Positions 9,015-17,214 are shown, numbered from the stretch's first letter. The stretch: DNA of 64,000 bases from Mycolicibacterium aichiense (GCF_010726245.1 NZ_AP022561.1:1302001-1366000), one strand, 5' to 3'. Numbers and translations are program-made. Notes: generated by a model not told the origin, from the sequence alone.

Positions 9015-10115
9015 GTGACCGACGTCCGGCCCTTTCGGATCGCGGTATCCGACGACGTCGTGGCGGACCTGCGGGACCGGCTGAAGCGCACACGCTGGCC
9101 CGAGCAGGAATGCGTCGACGACTGGAGCCAGGGCATTCCGCTGGCCTACACCCGCGAGCTGGCCGACTACTGGGCCCACGACTACGACTGGCGCCGGCGG
9201 GAGGCCGCGCTCAACCGGTTCGACCAGTACATCACCGAAATCGACGGGCTGGACCTTCATTTCATTCATCAGCGGTCGTCGAATCCCGATGCGCTGCCGC
9301 TGATCATCACGCACGGCTGGCCCGGCTCAGTGGTCGAATTCACCAAGGTGATCGAACCGCTGACCGAGGACTTCCATGTCGTGTGCCCGTCCCTGCCGGG
9401 CTACGGGTTTTCGGGCAAGCCGACCACGACCGGCTGGGGTATCGAGAAGATCGCCACGACGTGGGACGCGTTGATGGCGACGTTGGGCTATCAGAGCTAT
9501 GTCGCGCAGGGCGGCGACTGGGGTGCGGCGGTGACCACGCAGATCGGCCGCAACGGCGGAAACTGCATTGCCATCCACACCAACATGCCGATGGCCTTCC
9601 CGAGCGGTGCGCTGACCAACCCCACCGACGAGGAGAAGGACGCACTGGCGGCGGGGGAGTATTACGCGAAGTGGGATTCCGGCTACTCCAAGCAGCAGTC
9701 CACCCGCCCGCAGACGCTCGGCTACGGGTTGGCGGATTCGCCCGTCGGGCAGCTGGCGTGGATCGTCGAGAAGTTCTGGGCGTGGACGGACTGCGACGGG
9801 CATCCCGAGAACGCACTCACCAGAGACGAGATCCTGGACAACGTGACGCTGTACTGGGTGAACAACGCCGCGGCGTCGTCCGCCCGGCTGTATTGGGAGA
9901 GCTTCCGGTCCTTCGGTGCGCAGGGCAGAGTCGAGGTGCCCACCGGGATCGCGCGGTTCCCGAAGGAGATCATGCGACCCCCGCGCAGCTGGTGTGAGAA
10001 CACCTACAACATCACCCGCTGGACCGACATGCCGCGCGGCGGGCACTTCGGCGCCTTCGAGCAACCCGAGCTTTTCGTCGACGATGTGCGGGCGTTCTTC
10101 GCAGGAGTGCGCTGA
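9015..10115 (+). CDS. epoxide hydrolase (alpha/beta hydrolase with EHN domain)
   Basis: This 366-residue protein opens epoxides to diols. The N-terminal about 100 residues resemble the epoxide hydrolase N domain (EHN), followed by an alpha/beta hydrolase core with oxyanion-hole HGWPGS (100-105), nucleophile Asp168 in GGDWGA and a late histidine in GGHFGAF near residue 344. AGGAGG stands 9 nt before the GTG start. It is divergent from the P450 operon, so it may process epoxides made by that P450 (inference from context). Its stop is 1 nt from the stop of the convergent tetR. Confidence 0.9.
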   Translation: MTDVRPFRIAVSDDVVADLRDRLKRTRWPEQECVDDWSQGIPLAYTRELADYWAHDYDWRRREAALNRFDQYITEIDGLDLHFIHQRSSNPDALPLIITHGWPGSVVEFTKVIEPLTEDFHVVCPSLPGYGFSGKPTTTGWGIEKIATTWDALMATLGYQSYVAQGGDWGAAVTTQIGRNGGNCIAIHTNMPMAFPSGALTNPTDEEKDALAAGEYYAKWDSGYSKQQSTRPQTLGYGLADSPVGQLAWIVEKFWAWTDCDGHPENALTRDEILDNVTLYWVNNAAASSARLYWESFRSFGAQGRVEVPTGIARFPKEIMRPPRSWCENTYNITRWTDMPRGGHFGAFEQPELFVDDVRAFFAGVR

Positions 10116-10116
10116 C

Positions 10117-10767
10117 TCAGCGGCGGTCGGCCGCCTCGGCCAGCGTCGCCGGGATGCCCGGTACCCGCACGATCGCGTCGAGCAGTGCGTGGGCGCCGGA
10201 ATCCGCGAGATGGTCGGCGTCGATCGACGGATCGAGGACACGCTGGCGGCACAGTTCGAAGGTGAACGCCAGCCACGCATAGACGATCGCCCGCAGGTCA
10301 CGCTCGACCTTGGAGTCCAGATCGCCCTGGACCACGTCGGTGATCGCGGCCATGATCCGTTGCATCTGCCGCTCGTTGTCGGTGTCGTCGATACCGCGCA
10401 GGACCGGGTCGGTGCGTCCCATCCCGATGTAGGCCGCCCACGCACCGTGCGGATGCTGCTCGTCGTAGCGGATGTAGGCCACGACGCCGGCCCGCAACCG
10501 CTCGAAGAGGGTCTCACCCTGGGCGGCCAGGGTGTTGGTGGCCTCGAACAGTCGCTCCGTCTCGGCCCGCACCACCGCGGCGAAGAACGCGCGTTTGTCG
10601 GGAAAGTAGTGGTACATCAGTGCGCGCGAGACTCCGGCACGCTCGGCTATCTCGTCGATGCGGACCTCGTCGTACGGACGCTGGCCGAACACCTCGGCGC
10701 CCAATGCGAGCAGTTCGCTGCGCCGGTCCTCGGGGGACAGACGGCGGCGGGCGGGTGATTCCGGCAT
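10117..10767 (-). CDS. TetR-family transcriptional regulator
   Basis: This protein of about 216 residues has an N-terminal TetR helix-turn-helix at residues 15-60 (VRIDEIAERAGVSRALMYHYF) and a variable ligand-binding C-terminus. The start was set at the ATG giving MPESPARRR; longer in-frame extensions run through the divergent neighbour and are rejected. It is divergent from the SnoaL-like gene with 51 nt between starts. That gap holds TACT-N6-AGTA, a small inverted repeat that may be its operator. Likely targets are itself and the divergent gene, possibly also the epoxide hydrolase. Confidence 0.9.
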   Translation of the reverse strand: MPESPARRRLSPEDRRSELLALGAEVFGQRPYDEVRIDEIAERAGVSRALMYHYFPDKRAFFAAVVRAETERLFEATNTLAAQGETLFERLRAGVVAYIRYDEQHPHGAWAAYIGMGRTDPVLRGIDDTDNERQMQRIMAAITDVVQGDLDSKVERDLRAIVYAWLAFTFELCRQRVLDPSIDADHLADSGAHALLDAIVRVPGIPATLAEAADRR

Positions 10768-10818
10768 GCGGACATACTGACACAAGTACAACAGCCCCAG
10801 CCGCCCGGAGGAACCACG

Positions 10819-11265
10819 ATGATCAGCGACGATATGCGTCGGCGTCGGCTCGACGTCATCAGAGAACACATGGACACAGAGGTGACCAAGGAATTCGACC
10901 GCACCCTGGCAACCTTCAACGGACACCCGCGCTACGAGATCGTCCCGACCAAACAGGTCTTCGACGGCGACGACGAAGTGATGACCTACTACCGCACGAC
11001 GCGCACCGCGTTCCCCGACCAGCGCCACGAGAACGCCAGCTTCCACGTCACCGACGACGGCGTGATCGTCGAGTTCGACCTGCTGGGAACGAATCTCGGT
11101 GAGTTCTACGGGCTGCCGCCGACGGGCAAGGCCTTCCGGGTGCCGGTGATCGCGGTGTTCTCCTTCGACGGCGACCGCATCACCAACGAACGGATCTACT
11201 TCGACGCCGCCACCCTGGTCAACCAGATCGGCCGCAGCGAGCTGCTCAGCCTGCTGGCCGGCTAG
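10819..11265 (+). CDS. SnoaL-like / ester-cyclase-fold protein
   Basis: This 148-residue protein has the NTF2-like alpha+beta cone fold pattern of SnoaL-like polyketide cyclases (a helix, then YYRTTRTAFPDQRHE, and a late FDGDRITNERIYFD). Such proteins range from true cyclases to small hydrolases and binding proteins, so the reaction is not predicted. An SD (GGAGGA) stands 8 nt before the ATG. It is divergent from tetR and its stop overlaps the pcd stop by 4 nt (convergent). Confidence 0.75.
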   Translation: MISDDMRRRRLDVIREHMDTEVTKEFDRTLATFNGHPRYEIVPTKQVFDGDDEVMTYYRTTRTAFPDQRHENASFHVTDDGVIVEFDLLGTNLGEFYGLPPTGKAFRVPVIAVFSFDGDRITNERIYFDAATLVNQIGRSELLSLLAG

Positions 11266-12812
11266 CCGAAGTGCACGCCCTGGGCCAGGGGTAGCTCCGA
11301 GGAGTAGTTGACGGTGTTGGTGGCGCGGCGCATGTAGGCCTTCCACGAATCCGATCCCGACTCGCGACCGCCGCCGGTCTGCTTCTCGCCGCCGAACGCC
11401 CCGCCGATCTCGGCGCCCGAGGTTCCGATGTTCACGTTGGCGATCCCGCAGTCCGAACCGTCGGCGGCCAGGAAACGTTCGGCCTCGCGTACGTCGGTGG
11501 TGAAGATGGCCGACGAGAGTCCCTGCGGAACAGCGTTGTTGAGCTCGATCGCCTCATCGAGGGTGTCGTAGGTCAGCACGTAGAGGATCGGCGCGAACGT
11601 CTCGTTGTGCACGATCTCGGTCTGGGCGGGCATCCGCACCACCGCAGGCGTGACGTAGAACGCCTCCGTCGCCTCACCGCCGACGTGCACCCGCTCACCG
11701 CCGATGACCTCGCCGCCGTCGGTGCGTGCCTGCTCCAGCGCGCGGACCATGTCCCGGTAGGCGGTCTCATGGATCAGCGGGCCGACAAGCGTCCCCTCGG
11801 CCGCCGGGTCTCCGATCGGGAGGCTGCGATAGGCCGCCGTGATCCGCTCGACGAGGGTGTCGGCCACCGAGGTGTGCGCGATGAGCCTGCGCAACGTCGT
11901 GCACCGTTGTCCGGCGGTGCCGGCCGCGGAGAACACGATGCCCCGCACGGCCAAATCCAGTTCTGCGGAAGGGGTTACGACGGCAGCGTTGTTGCCGCCG
12001 AGCTCCAACAGCACCCGGCCGAAGCGTTCGGCGACCCGCGGACCGACCTGCCTGCCCATCCGCACCGAACCGGTCGCCGAGACCAGTGCCACCCGGGGGT
12101 CGTCGACCAGTGCCTCGCCGACCTCGCGGCCACCGAGCACCAGCCGGCTCAGATGGGCCGGCGCTCCGACATCGGTGGCGGCGCGCTCGAGGAGCGCCTG
12201 GCAGGCGATCGCTGTCAACGGGGTGAGCTCGGAAGGCTTCCACACCACGGTGTCGCCGCACACCAGCGCCACCGCGGTGTTCCACGCCCACACCGCCACC
12301 GGGAAGTTGAACGCGGTGATCACCCCGACCACGCCGAGCGGATGCCAGTTCTCCATCAGCCGGTGCCCCGGGCGTTCGGAAGCGATGGTCCGCCCGTACA
12401 GCTGACGGGACAGCCCTACGGCGAAGTCGCAGATATCGATCATCTCCTGGACCTCGCCGAGGGCTTCGGAGGTGATCTTTCCCGCCTCGACGGTCACCAG
12501 GGTGGCCACGTCCGCCTTGTGCTCGCGCAACAGCTCGCCGAGCCGCGCGACCAGCTGACCGCGGACCGGGGCAGGCGTGGTGCGCCACGACGTAAATGCT
12601 TGCGCCGCTTCGGCGATCGCAGTCTGGGTCTGCTGGGGTGTGGTCTCGGGATGAGTGAACAAGACCTCGCCGGTCACCGGTGTGCTCGCAGGCATGCCGG
12701 GTCCACCTGGCTCGGCGAGATCCACCTCTGCGCCGATGGTGTCGAGGGCGGCGCGCACGGATGCGCGCAATTCCTCGGCGGTGGGCAGCGATGTGGCGGT
12801 GGTGGTGCTCAT
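11262..12812 (-). CDS. pcd: alpha-aminoadipate semialdehyde / piperideine-6-carboxylate dehydrogenase
   Basis: This 516-residue NAD-dependent aldehyde dehydrogenase is of the antiquitin (ALDH7) type. It shows VLLELGGNNAAVV around the general-base glutamate and the catalytic cysteine in GQRCTT. It oxidises the semialdehyde made by Lat from lysine to alpha-aminoadipate. The ATG overlaps the hglS stop (ATGA), so the two are translationally coupled. The locus matches M. tuberculosis Rv3293 (pcd) beside lat and lrpA, recalled from memory. Confidence 0.9.
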   Translation of the reverse strand: MSTTTATSLPTAEELRASVRAALDTIGAEVDLAEPGGPGMPASTPVTGEVLFTHPETTPQQTQTAIAEAAQAFTSWRTTPAPVRGQLVARLGELLREHKADVATLVTVEAGKITSEALGEVQEMIDICDFAVGLSRQLYGRTIASERPGHRLMENWHPLGVVGVITAFNFPVAVWAWNTAVALVCGDTVVWKPSELTPLTAIACQALLERAATDVGAPAHLSRLVLGGREVGEALVDDPRVALVSATGSVRMGRQVGPRVAERFGRVLLELGGNNAAVVTPSAELDLAVRGIVFSAAGTAGQRCTTLRRLIAHTSVADTLVERITAAYRSLPIGDPAAEGTLVGPLIHETAYRDMVRALEQARTDGGEVIGGERVHVGGEATEAFYVTPAVVRMPAQTEIVHNETFAPILYVLTYDTLDEAIELNNAVPQGLSSAIFTTDVREAERFLAADGSDCGIANVNIGTSGAEIGGAFGGEKQTGGGRESGSDSWKAYMRRATNTVNYSSELPLAQGVHFG

Positions 12813-14047
12813 GCGGGGGCCTCCTGGGCGGTCGCGTCGTACAGGTCGTAGGGGTCGTGGATGGGGCGGCCGATCGTGCCGGCCATCCAGTCGAGGTCGT
12901 AACCGGATTCGTCTGCCACCGCGGCGGCTTCGGTATCGGCGTCGAGATTGGACCGGAAGATCCCGGCGGCTGAGGCCGGCAGGAAGTCCTCGTAGACCAC
13001 CGGCGCTTCGGGGTCCCCGCGGTGGTAGTAGGCCAGGCCCGCGGAGGCCATCTCGTCGTCGGAATTGGGGAAGTAGTCACCCCACACCGCGGCCGGATCC
13101 GTGTTGGCCATCGCGGCGTCGTACCGTTCGCGGCCCTTGCGGGTCAGCGCCACACCGCGGGCCTCCACCTCACCGAATCGCACCCGCAGCGTGCCTTCGG
13201 TAACGGTGCCGTCGGATTCACGGAACCGGCGCGGCTCGGCCAGCGCGCGAAATGATGTCTGCCGCAACAGTACTGGAGGACCTTCCCAGTGGGGCGGTCC
13301 CTGAATGGCGTCAATCATCGCGATCCCGCGCTCGCTCATCCGGCGGTACAGGTCGTCGATGTCGAGCACCCGCGGCGTCAGATGATTGATGTGGGTGGTG
13401 GGCACCCCGGCGATGTCGGCGGCGACGGCCGAGACGGCGGTGAGTTCGGCGTACCAGCCCCGGTCGACCGGCTCGCGCGACAGCGCGAACGCCGCCACCG
13501 CACGCGCCACGAAATCCTCGGCCGCACCCTCCGGGCAGCCGCCTGCGGCCGCGATGCGGCGGGCATCGGCGATCAGTTGCGGATCGAACAATTGGCGCCG
13601 GTCCAGGAATTCGTCGACGCGGCGGCGCAGGTCGGCGCCGAAGAATCTGCCGTCGCGGGTCGCCAACATGGAGGTGAACACCCGAAACGGGTTGCGCGCC
13701 AGCTCGCACGCGTCCAGCGGGCGAAATGCCGTGGACACCACCGGCACGGGTGATGCCGCCTCGCGCAGGTCGTAGTAGCCCACCGGATACATCCCAAATG
13801 CCCCGAAAAGGTCTGCGACGTCGGTCAATTCGGCCGGGGTGCCGACGCGGATCGCGCCGTGGCGTTCGGCGGTGACGCGCTCGATGGATCCGAGCCGCTG
13901 GGCGTGCGGATGCCGGGCGGCGTAATCACGGTTGACGGCCTCGCTGACCTCGACCAGCGTTGTGTAGGCAGGGACTTCGGCGCCGTACATCGCCGACAGT
14001 GCCGCGGCGAAGCGTGCTCGCAGCTGCCAGATTTCGACATGACTCAC
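12809..14047 (-). CDS. hglS: 2-oxoadipate dioxygenase/decarboxylase (HglS, DUF1338)
   Basis: This 412-residue protein resembles the DUF1338/YdcJ family, whose characterised Pseudomonas member HglS is an Fe(II) enzyme turning 2-oxoadipate into D-2-hydroxyglutarate in lysine breakdown. A THINH motif carries a candidate metal-binding histidine. The GTG start (VSHVEIWQL) was chosen because it fits the family N-terminus and lies 30 nt from the divergent lrpA; a longer in-frame extension would run across lrpA. It is the first gene of an operon with pcd. The orthologue is M. tuberculosis Rv3292, recalled as a conserved hypothetical. Function is inferred from family plus the lysine context. Confidence 0.82.
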   Translation of the reverse strand: MSHVEIWQLRARFAAALSAMYGAEVPAYTTLVEVSEAVNRDYAARHPHAQRLGSIERVTAERHGAIRVGTPAELTDVADLFGAFGMYPVGYYDLREAASPVPVVSTAFRPLDACELARNPFRVFTSMLATRDGRFFGADLRRRVDEFLDRRQLFDPQLIADARRIAAAGGCPEGAAEDFVARAVAAFALSREPVDRGWYAELTAVSAVAADIAGVPTTHINHLTPRVLDIDDLYRRMSERGIAMIDAIQGPPHWEGPPVLLRQTSFRALAEPRRFRESDGTVTEGTLRVRFGEVEARGVALTRKGRERYDAAMANTDPAAVWGDYFPNSDDEMASAGLAYYHRGDPEAPVVYEDFLPASAAGIFRSNLDADTEAAAVADESGYDLDWMAGTIGRPIHDPYDLYDATAQEAPA

Positions 14048-14065
14048 CAAACACCGCCCTTGGGA

Positions 14066-14071
14066 TAGTGT
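14066..14071 (+). promoter_or_regulatory. -10 element, leaderless lrpA
   Basis: TAGTGT ends 6 nt before the lrpA ATG and no Shine-Dalgarno is visible, which fits transcription starting at the ATG itself. Confidence 0.5.
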
Positions 14072-14077
14072 GCCGCC

Positions 14078-14551
14078 ATGGCGGAGAGCGCGGACGCGGC
14101 ACACGGTCTCGACGAGGTGGACCGCACGCTGGTTCGCGAGCTCGTCGCCGACGGCAGGGCAACGCTGGCCGAGCTGGCCGCGGCCACCGGCCTGTCGGTG
14201 TCGGCGGTCCAGTCGCGGGTGCGTCGGCTGGAGTCCCGCGGGGTGGTCACCGGGTACAGCGCCCGGGTGAATCCCGACGCGTTCGGCCCCATGCTGTCGG
14301 CGTTCGTGGCGATCACCCCTCTCGATCCTTCCCAACCCGATGATGCCCCCGCGCGGCTGGAACACATCGCCGAAATCGAGGCGTGCTATTCGGTGGCCGG
14401 CGAGGAGAGCTATGTCCTGTTCGTGCGCGTCGCGTCGCCGCCCGCGCTGGAGGTCCTGCTGCAACAGATCCGTACCGCCGCGAACGTACGCACCCGAAGC
14501 ACCGTCATTTTAAACACATTTTACAGTCATCGGGTCTCACTGCCGAAATAG
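14078..14551 (+). CDS. lrpA: Lrp/AsnC-family regulator
   Basis: This 157-residue protein has an N-terminal winged helix-turn-helix (residues about 12-60, ATLAELAAATGLSVSAVQSR) and a C-terminal RAM/AsnC ligand-binding domain. It lies between the divergent hglS-pcd operon and lat, the position of LrpA (Rv3291c) in M. tuberculosis, so it probably senses amino acids and controls both flanking units. The spacing to hglS is only 30 nt, so one bound octamer could cover both promoters. It appears leaderless. Confidence 0.9.
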   Translation: MAESADAAHGLDEVDRTLVRELVADGRATLAELAAATGLSVSAVQSRVRRLESRGVVTGYSARVNPDAFGPMLSAFVAITPLDPSQPDDAPARLEHIAEIEACYSVAGEESYVLFVRVASPPALEVLLQQIRTAANVRTRSTVILNTFYSHRVSLPK

Positions 14552-14587
14552 TTACTGTCCTGGGCGTGTGAGCCGTAAAAATTGCGT

Positions 14588-14593
14588 TAGTAT
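14588..14593 (+). promoter_or_regulatory. -10 element, leaderless lat
   Basis: TAGTAT ends 6 nt before the lat ATG at 14600. No SD is present, so transcription probably begins at the A of the start codon. The preceding about 40 nt are AT-richer than the surroundings. Confidence 0.55.
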
Positions 14594-14599
14594 CGCTTC

Positions 14600-15931
14600 A
14601 TGACGGAACTCTTGTCGCGCGATGACCTCGATGTCGTCGACCCTGGAAATGTCCGTACGGTTCTGGCCCGCAGCATCCTGGCCGACGGTCTGGACCTGGT
14701 GCTGGATTTGGACCGGTCGTCTGGCTCGTGGCTCGTCGATGCGCGCGATGGCAGCGAGTACCTCGACATGTTCACGTTCTTCGCGTCGTCGGCGCTGGGT
14801 ATGAATCACCCTGCACTGGCCGACGACGCGGCGTTTCGCGCCGAGTTGGCGCGGGCCGCGATCAACAAGCCGTCCAACTCCGACGTGTACACCGTCCCGA
14901 TGGCGCGCTTCGTCGACACGTTCTCCCGCGTGCTGGGTGATCCCGCCCTGCCGCACCTGTTCTTCGTCGACGGCGGGGCACTGGCGGTGGAGAACGCGCT
15001 GAAGGTGGCGTTCGACTGGAAGAGCCGGCACAACGAGGCGCGGGGGATCGATCCCGCGCTCGGCACCCGAGTCCTGCACCTGCGGCGCGCCTTTCACGGT
15101 CGCAGCGGCTACACCCTGTCGCTGACCAACACCGATCCGATCAAGGTGGCGCGGTTCCCCAAGTTCGACTGGCCGCGCATCGACGCCCCGTACGTGCGTC
15201 CCGGTGCCGACATGGATGCCGTGGAGGCGGAGTCGCTGCGACAGGCCCGCGCGGCCTTTGAGGCGCATCCGCATGACATCGCCTGCTTCATCGTCGAGCC
15301 GATCCAGGGCGAGGGCGGCGACCGGCACTTCCGGCCGCAGTTCCTGGCCGCGATGCGCAGCATGTGCGACACCTACGACGCGCTGATGATCGCCGACGAA
15401 GTGCAGACCGGATGTGGGATCACCGGCACAGCGTGGGCCTATCAGCAACTCGGCTTCACCCCGGACGTCGTCGCGTTCGGCAAGAAGACCCAGGTGTGCG
15501 GGATCATGGCCGGTAGACGAGTCGACGACGTCGCCGACAACGTCTTCACCGTCAGTTCCCGGATCAACTCGACGTGGGGCGGCAACCTCGTCGACATGGT
15601 CCGTTCGCGGCGGATTCTGGAAGTCATCGAAGCCGACGGTCTGTTCGCGCGGGCCGCCGACATGGGTGCCTATCTGCTTGCCGGGCTCGAGGATCTCGCC
15701 AGGCAGCTGCCGGAGGTCGGCGAGGTGCGCGGGCGCGGATTGATGTGCGCGTTCAGTCTTCCCACTCCCGAGCGCCGAGATGCCGTGCTGGCCGCACTCT
15801 GGACGCGCGGTGTGATCATGCTCGGCAGCGGCGCAGACAGTGTCCGGTTCCGCCCGGCACTGACGGTGTCACGCGCCGAGATCGACCGCGCGCTGGCCGC
15901 CCTCAGAGAGGTATTGCGCGCGGCGGTCTAG
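14600..15931 (+). CDS. lat: L-lysine 6-aminotransferase
   Basis: This 443-residue PLP-dependent class III aminotransferase transfers the epsilon-amino group of lysine to 2-oxoglutarate, giving alpha-aminoadipate semialdehyde, which cyclises to piperideine-6-carboxylate. The PLP lysine is in VAFGKKTQVCG and the PLP-phosphate/aspartate region in IADEVQTGCG. Length and position match Rv3290c. In slow growers lat rises strongly in starvation. Here it follows lrpA by 48 nt and is followed 12 nt later by a lipoprotein gene. It is first in the lysine route completed by pcd and possibly hglS. Confidence 0.93.
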   Translation: MTELLSRDDLDVVDPGNVRTVLARSILADGLDLVLDLDRSSGSWLVDARDGSEYLDMFTFFASSALGMNHPALADDAAFRAELARAAINKPSNSDVYTVPMARFVDTFSRVLGDPALPHLFFVDGGALAVENALKVAFDWKSRHNEARGIDPALGTRVLHLRRAFHGRSGYTLSLTNTDPIKVARFPKFDWPRIDAPYVRPGADMDAVEAESLRQARAAFEAHPHDIACFIVEPIQGEGGDRHFRPQFLAAMRSMCDTYDALMIADEVQTGCGITGTAWAYQQLGFTPDVVAFGKKTQVCGIMAGRRVDDVADNVFTVSSRINSTWGGNLVDMVRSRRILEVIEADGLFARAADMGAYLLAGLEDLARQLPEVGEVRGRGLMCAFSLPTPERRDAVLAALWTRGVIMLGSGADSVRFRPALTVSRAEIDRALAALREVLRAAV

Positions 15932-15943
15932 CATTGGCGAACT

Positions 15944-16618
15944 ATGCGGCTGGCTGCAATTTTCGGCGTGGCGGCGGTGCTGCTCGCCGGGTGCGCGCAG
16001 ACCGTTGCGGGCAGCGCGGTGTCCAACCCCGCCCAGGGCATCACGCCGCTGCGTGCCGGTGACACGGACCAGGTGCTCATCGGACCGGCGCAGCTGTACG
16101 ACATCATCGGCGTCAAACTGCAGACCGATGCCGACCAGACCCGGCCCATTCCGGGATCCTCGGCCGTCCCCGCGTGTTCGGCGCTCGACGCGGCCGGGAT
16201 GGCCGCGTTCCTCGGCGACAACTCGCTGGGAATGCATGTGATGTTGTTCACCGATGGCGACAAGCACGACCATGTCGTCGCCGAGGCGGTCGCGATCTAT
16301 GCCGACGCGGCCGCGGCGGCGGCGCAGTTCGCCACCGGAACCAAGAACGCGAAGGCGTGCGACGGTCAGCGCGCGCTGAGCAGCGGCGGAGATGCCGCGT
16401 GGAAGTTCACTGTGCCCGACATCAATGCCGACACCGTGCGCTGGAGCAAGCAACAGATCGGCATCCCGTTCGACTGGACGTGCTACGCGGAGGCGCGACT
16501 GCGCAACAACGCGATCGTCCAGGCGATGGCGTGTCAGGGTGACGACGGTGGCCAGGTTGCGGTGACCACGATGACCGACCGGATGTCGGCGAGCGTGTGG
16601 GAGCTGTCGGGCCACTGA
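15944..16618 (+). CDS. lipoprotein with PknH-type extracellular sensor domain
   Basis: This 224-residue protein has a lipoprotein signal peptide with lipobox LAGC (Cys17). The mature part resembles the PknH_C sensor-like domain found on mycobacterial kinases and lipoproteins, with four cysteines (PACSA, AKACDG, WTCYAE, MACQG) suited to two disulfides. It would sit on the outer face of the cytoplasmic membrane. The ligand is unknown. It lies 12 nt after lat and may be read from the same transcript. A hairpin terminator follows. Confidence 0.8.
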   Translation: MRLAAIFGVAAVLLAGCAQTVAGSAVSNPAQGITPLRAGDTDQVLIGPAQLYDIIGVKLQTDADQTRPIPGSSAVPACSALDAAGMAAFLGDNSLGMHVMLFTDGDKHDHVVAEAVAIYADAAAAAAQFATGTKNAKACDGQRALSSGGDAAWKFTVPDINADTVRWSKQQIGIPFDWTCYAEARLRNNAIVQAMACQGDDGGQVAVTTMTDRMSASVWELSGH

Positions 16619-16635
16619 GCCGCACGGCTGACGAA

Positions 16636-16663
16636 AAAGGCCCAGCCGCCTGGCTGGACCTTT
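16636..16663. terminator. bidirectional hairpin terminator
   Basis: Arms 16636-16647 (AAAGGCCCAGCC) and 16652-16663 (GGCTGGACCTTT) pair over 12 bp with one mismatch and a 4-nt loop. The A/T ends give a short T-run in either direction. It separates the lipoprotein gene from the convergent SAP gene, which stops 14 nt further on. Confidence 0.75.
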
Positions 16664-16676
16664 ATCGAAGTTCGCG

Positions 16677-16859
16677 TCAATAACTGCGGATGAGCGAGAT
16701 CAGTTTTTCCTTGCTCAAGCCCGAATAGCCCGAGATCCCAAGTTGCTTGGCCCTTTTCTTGAGCTCGGCAACGGTCCAGCCTTCATAGGCGCAGGACCGA
16801 CTGGGCCGGAAAAAACGGATATCGTCGACATCCGATCTCGCCGCAGAGGCGCTCGACAT
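16677..16859 (-). CDS. small SAP / Rho-N-domain protein
   Basis: This 60-residue protein's C-terminal half (WTVAELKKRAKQLGISGYSG to LIRSY) is a SAP/Rho N-terminal-like helix-extended-helix motif that binds nucleic acid in other families. The N-terminus is Ser/Ala/Arg-rich. AAAGGGGG lies 6-13 nt before the ATG. A strong SigF-type promoter starts about 45 nt upstream. A nucleic-acid-binding stress protein is a reasonable guess, not shown. Confidence 0.7.
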   Translation of the reverse strand: MSSASAARSDVDDIRFFRPSRSCAYEGWTVAELKKRAKQLGISGYSGLSKEKLISLIRSY

Positions 16860-16902
16860 CTCCTACCCCCTTTGCTGAGGTTGCTGTTCCCCGGTCAAAC
16901 CT

Positions 16903-16929
16903 GTACCCAGAGCCCCCGCTGGGCCAAAC
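16903..16929 (-). promoter_or_regulatory. SigF-type promoter of the SAP gene
   Basis: Reading the minus strand, GTTT (plus AAAC at 16926-16929) is followed after exactly 17 nt by GGGTAC (plus GTACCC at 16903-16908). This matches the mycobacterial SigF consensus GGTTT-N15..17-GGGTA in both elements. The predicted start leaves a leader of about 35-40 nt. Confidence 0.65.
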
Positions 16930-16939
16930 ATTGCCCTGA

Positions 16940-17152
16940 CTAGCGGATCTCGTCCGGGTCCGGATCCTCGACGACCTCGCGTTGTTCCTGCCAATCCAAT
17001 TCGTTGCTCTCCAGAGGCGGGGCGCCGTCCTCGACCGGCACACGCTCGTCGCCATCGAGACTCTCCAGATCGGCGGACTCTGTCACCGGCCGGATTTGCT
17101 CGATGGCGTCGGGAACAGGGACATCGTCAGGTATCGGGTCGTGCTCGATCAT
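16940..17152 (-). CDS. small acidic protein of unknown function
   Basis: The 70 residues are highly acidic (PIPDDVPVPDAIEQIRPV to EDPDPDEIR) with no cysteine or membrane segment. Similar short acidic proteins beginning with a D-P-DA-EQ motif recur in actinobacteria, but I know no function. A GGGGTAAAT element lies 9-17 nt before the ATG and resembles the -10 of a SigF promoter, but no matching -35 was found. The gene is divergent from the SigF-type FAD-Rieske gene. Confidence 0.6.
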   Translation of the reverse strand: MIEHDPIPDDVPVPDAIEQIRPVTESADLESLDGDERVPVEDGAPPLESNELDWQEQREVVEDPDPDEIR

Positions 17153-17183
17153 TCGGAACAATTTACCCCTTTGGGCCCCTGCT

Positions 17184-17208
17184 GTTTCGGCCAGCCAACT
17201 GCGGGTAT
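17184..17208 (+). promoter_or_regulatory. SigF-type promoter of the FAD-Rieske gene (leaderless)
   Basis: GTTT at 17184-17187, a 15-nt spacer, and GGGTAT at 17203-17208 match the SigF consensus exactly. The expected transcription start, 6-7 nt after the -10, falls on the GTG start codon at 17215. No SD is present, so a leaderless mRNA is predicted. Confidence 0.7.
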
Positions 17209-17214
17209 CGGCTT

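Noticed and set aside
10768..11346. N-terminal extension of the TetR frame across the SnoaL-like gene
   Set aside because: The helix-turn-helix begins right after the chosen ATG; the extension is antisense to a real gene.
14048..14464. N-terminal extension of hglS across lrpA
   Set aside because: Antisense to a typical Lrp/AsnC gene and longer than the DUF1338 family.
17163..17168. GGGTAA -10-like element for the small acidic protein
   Set aside because: No GTTT-type -35 at 15-17 nt; insufficient for a SigF call.
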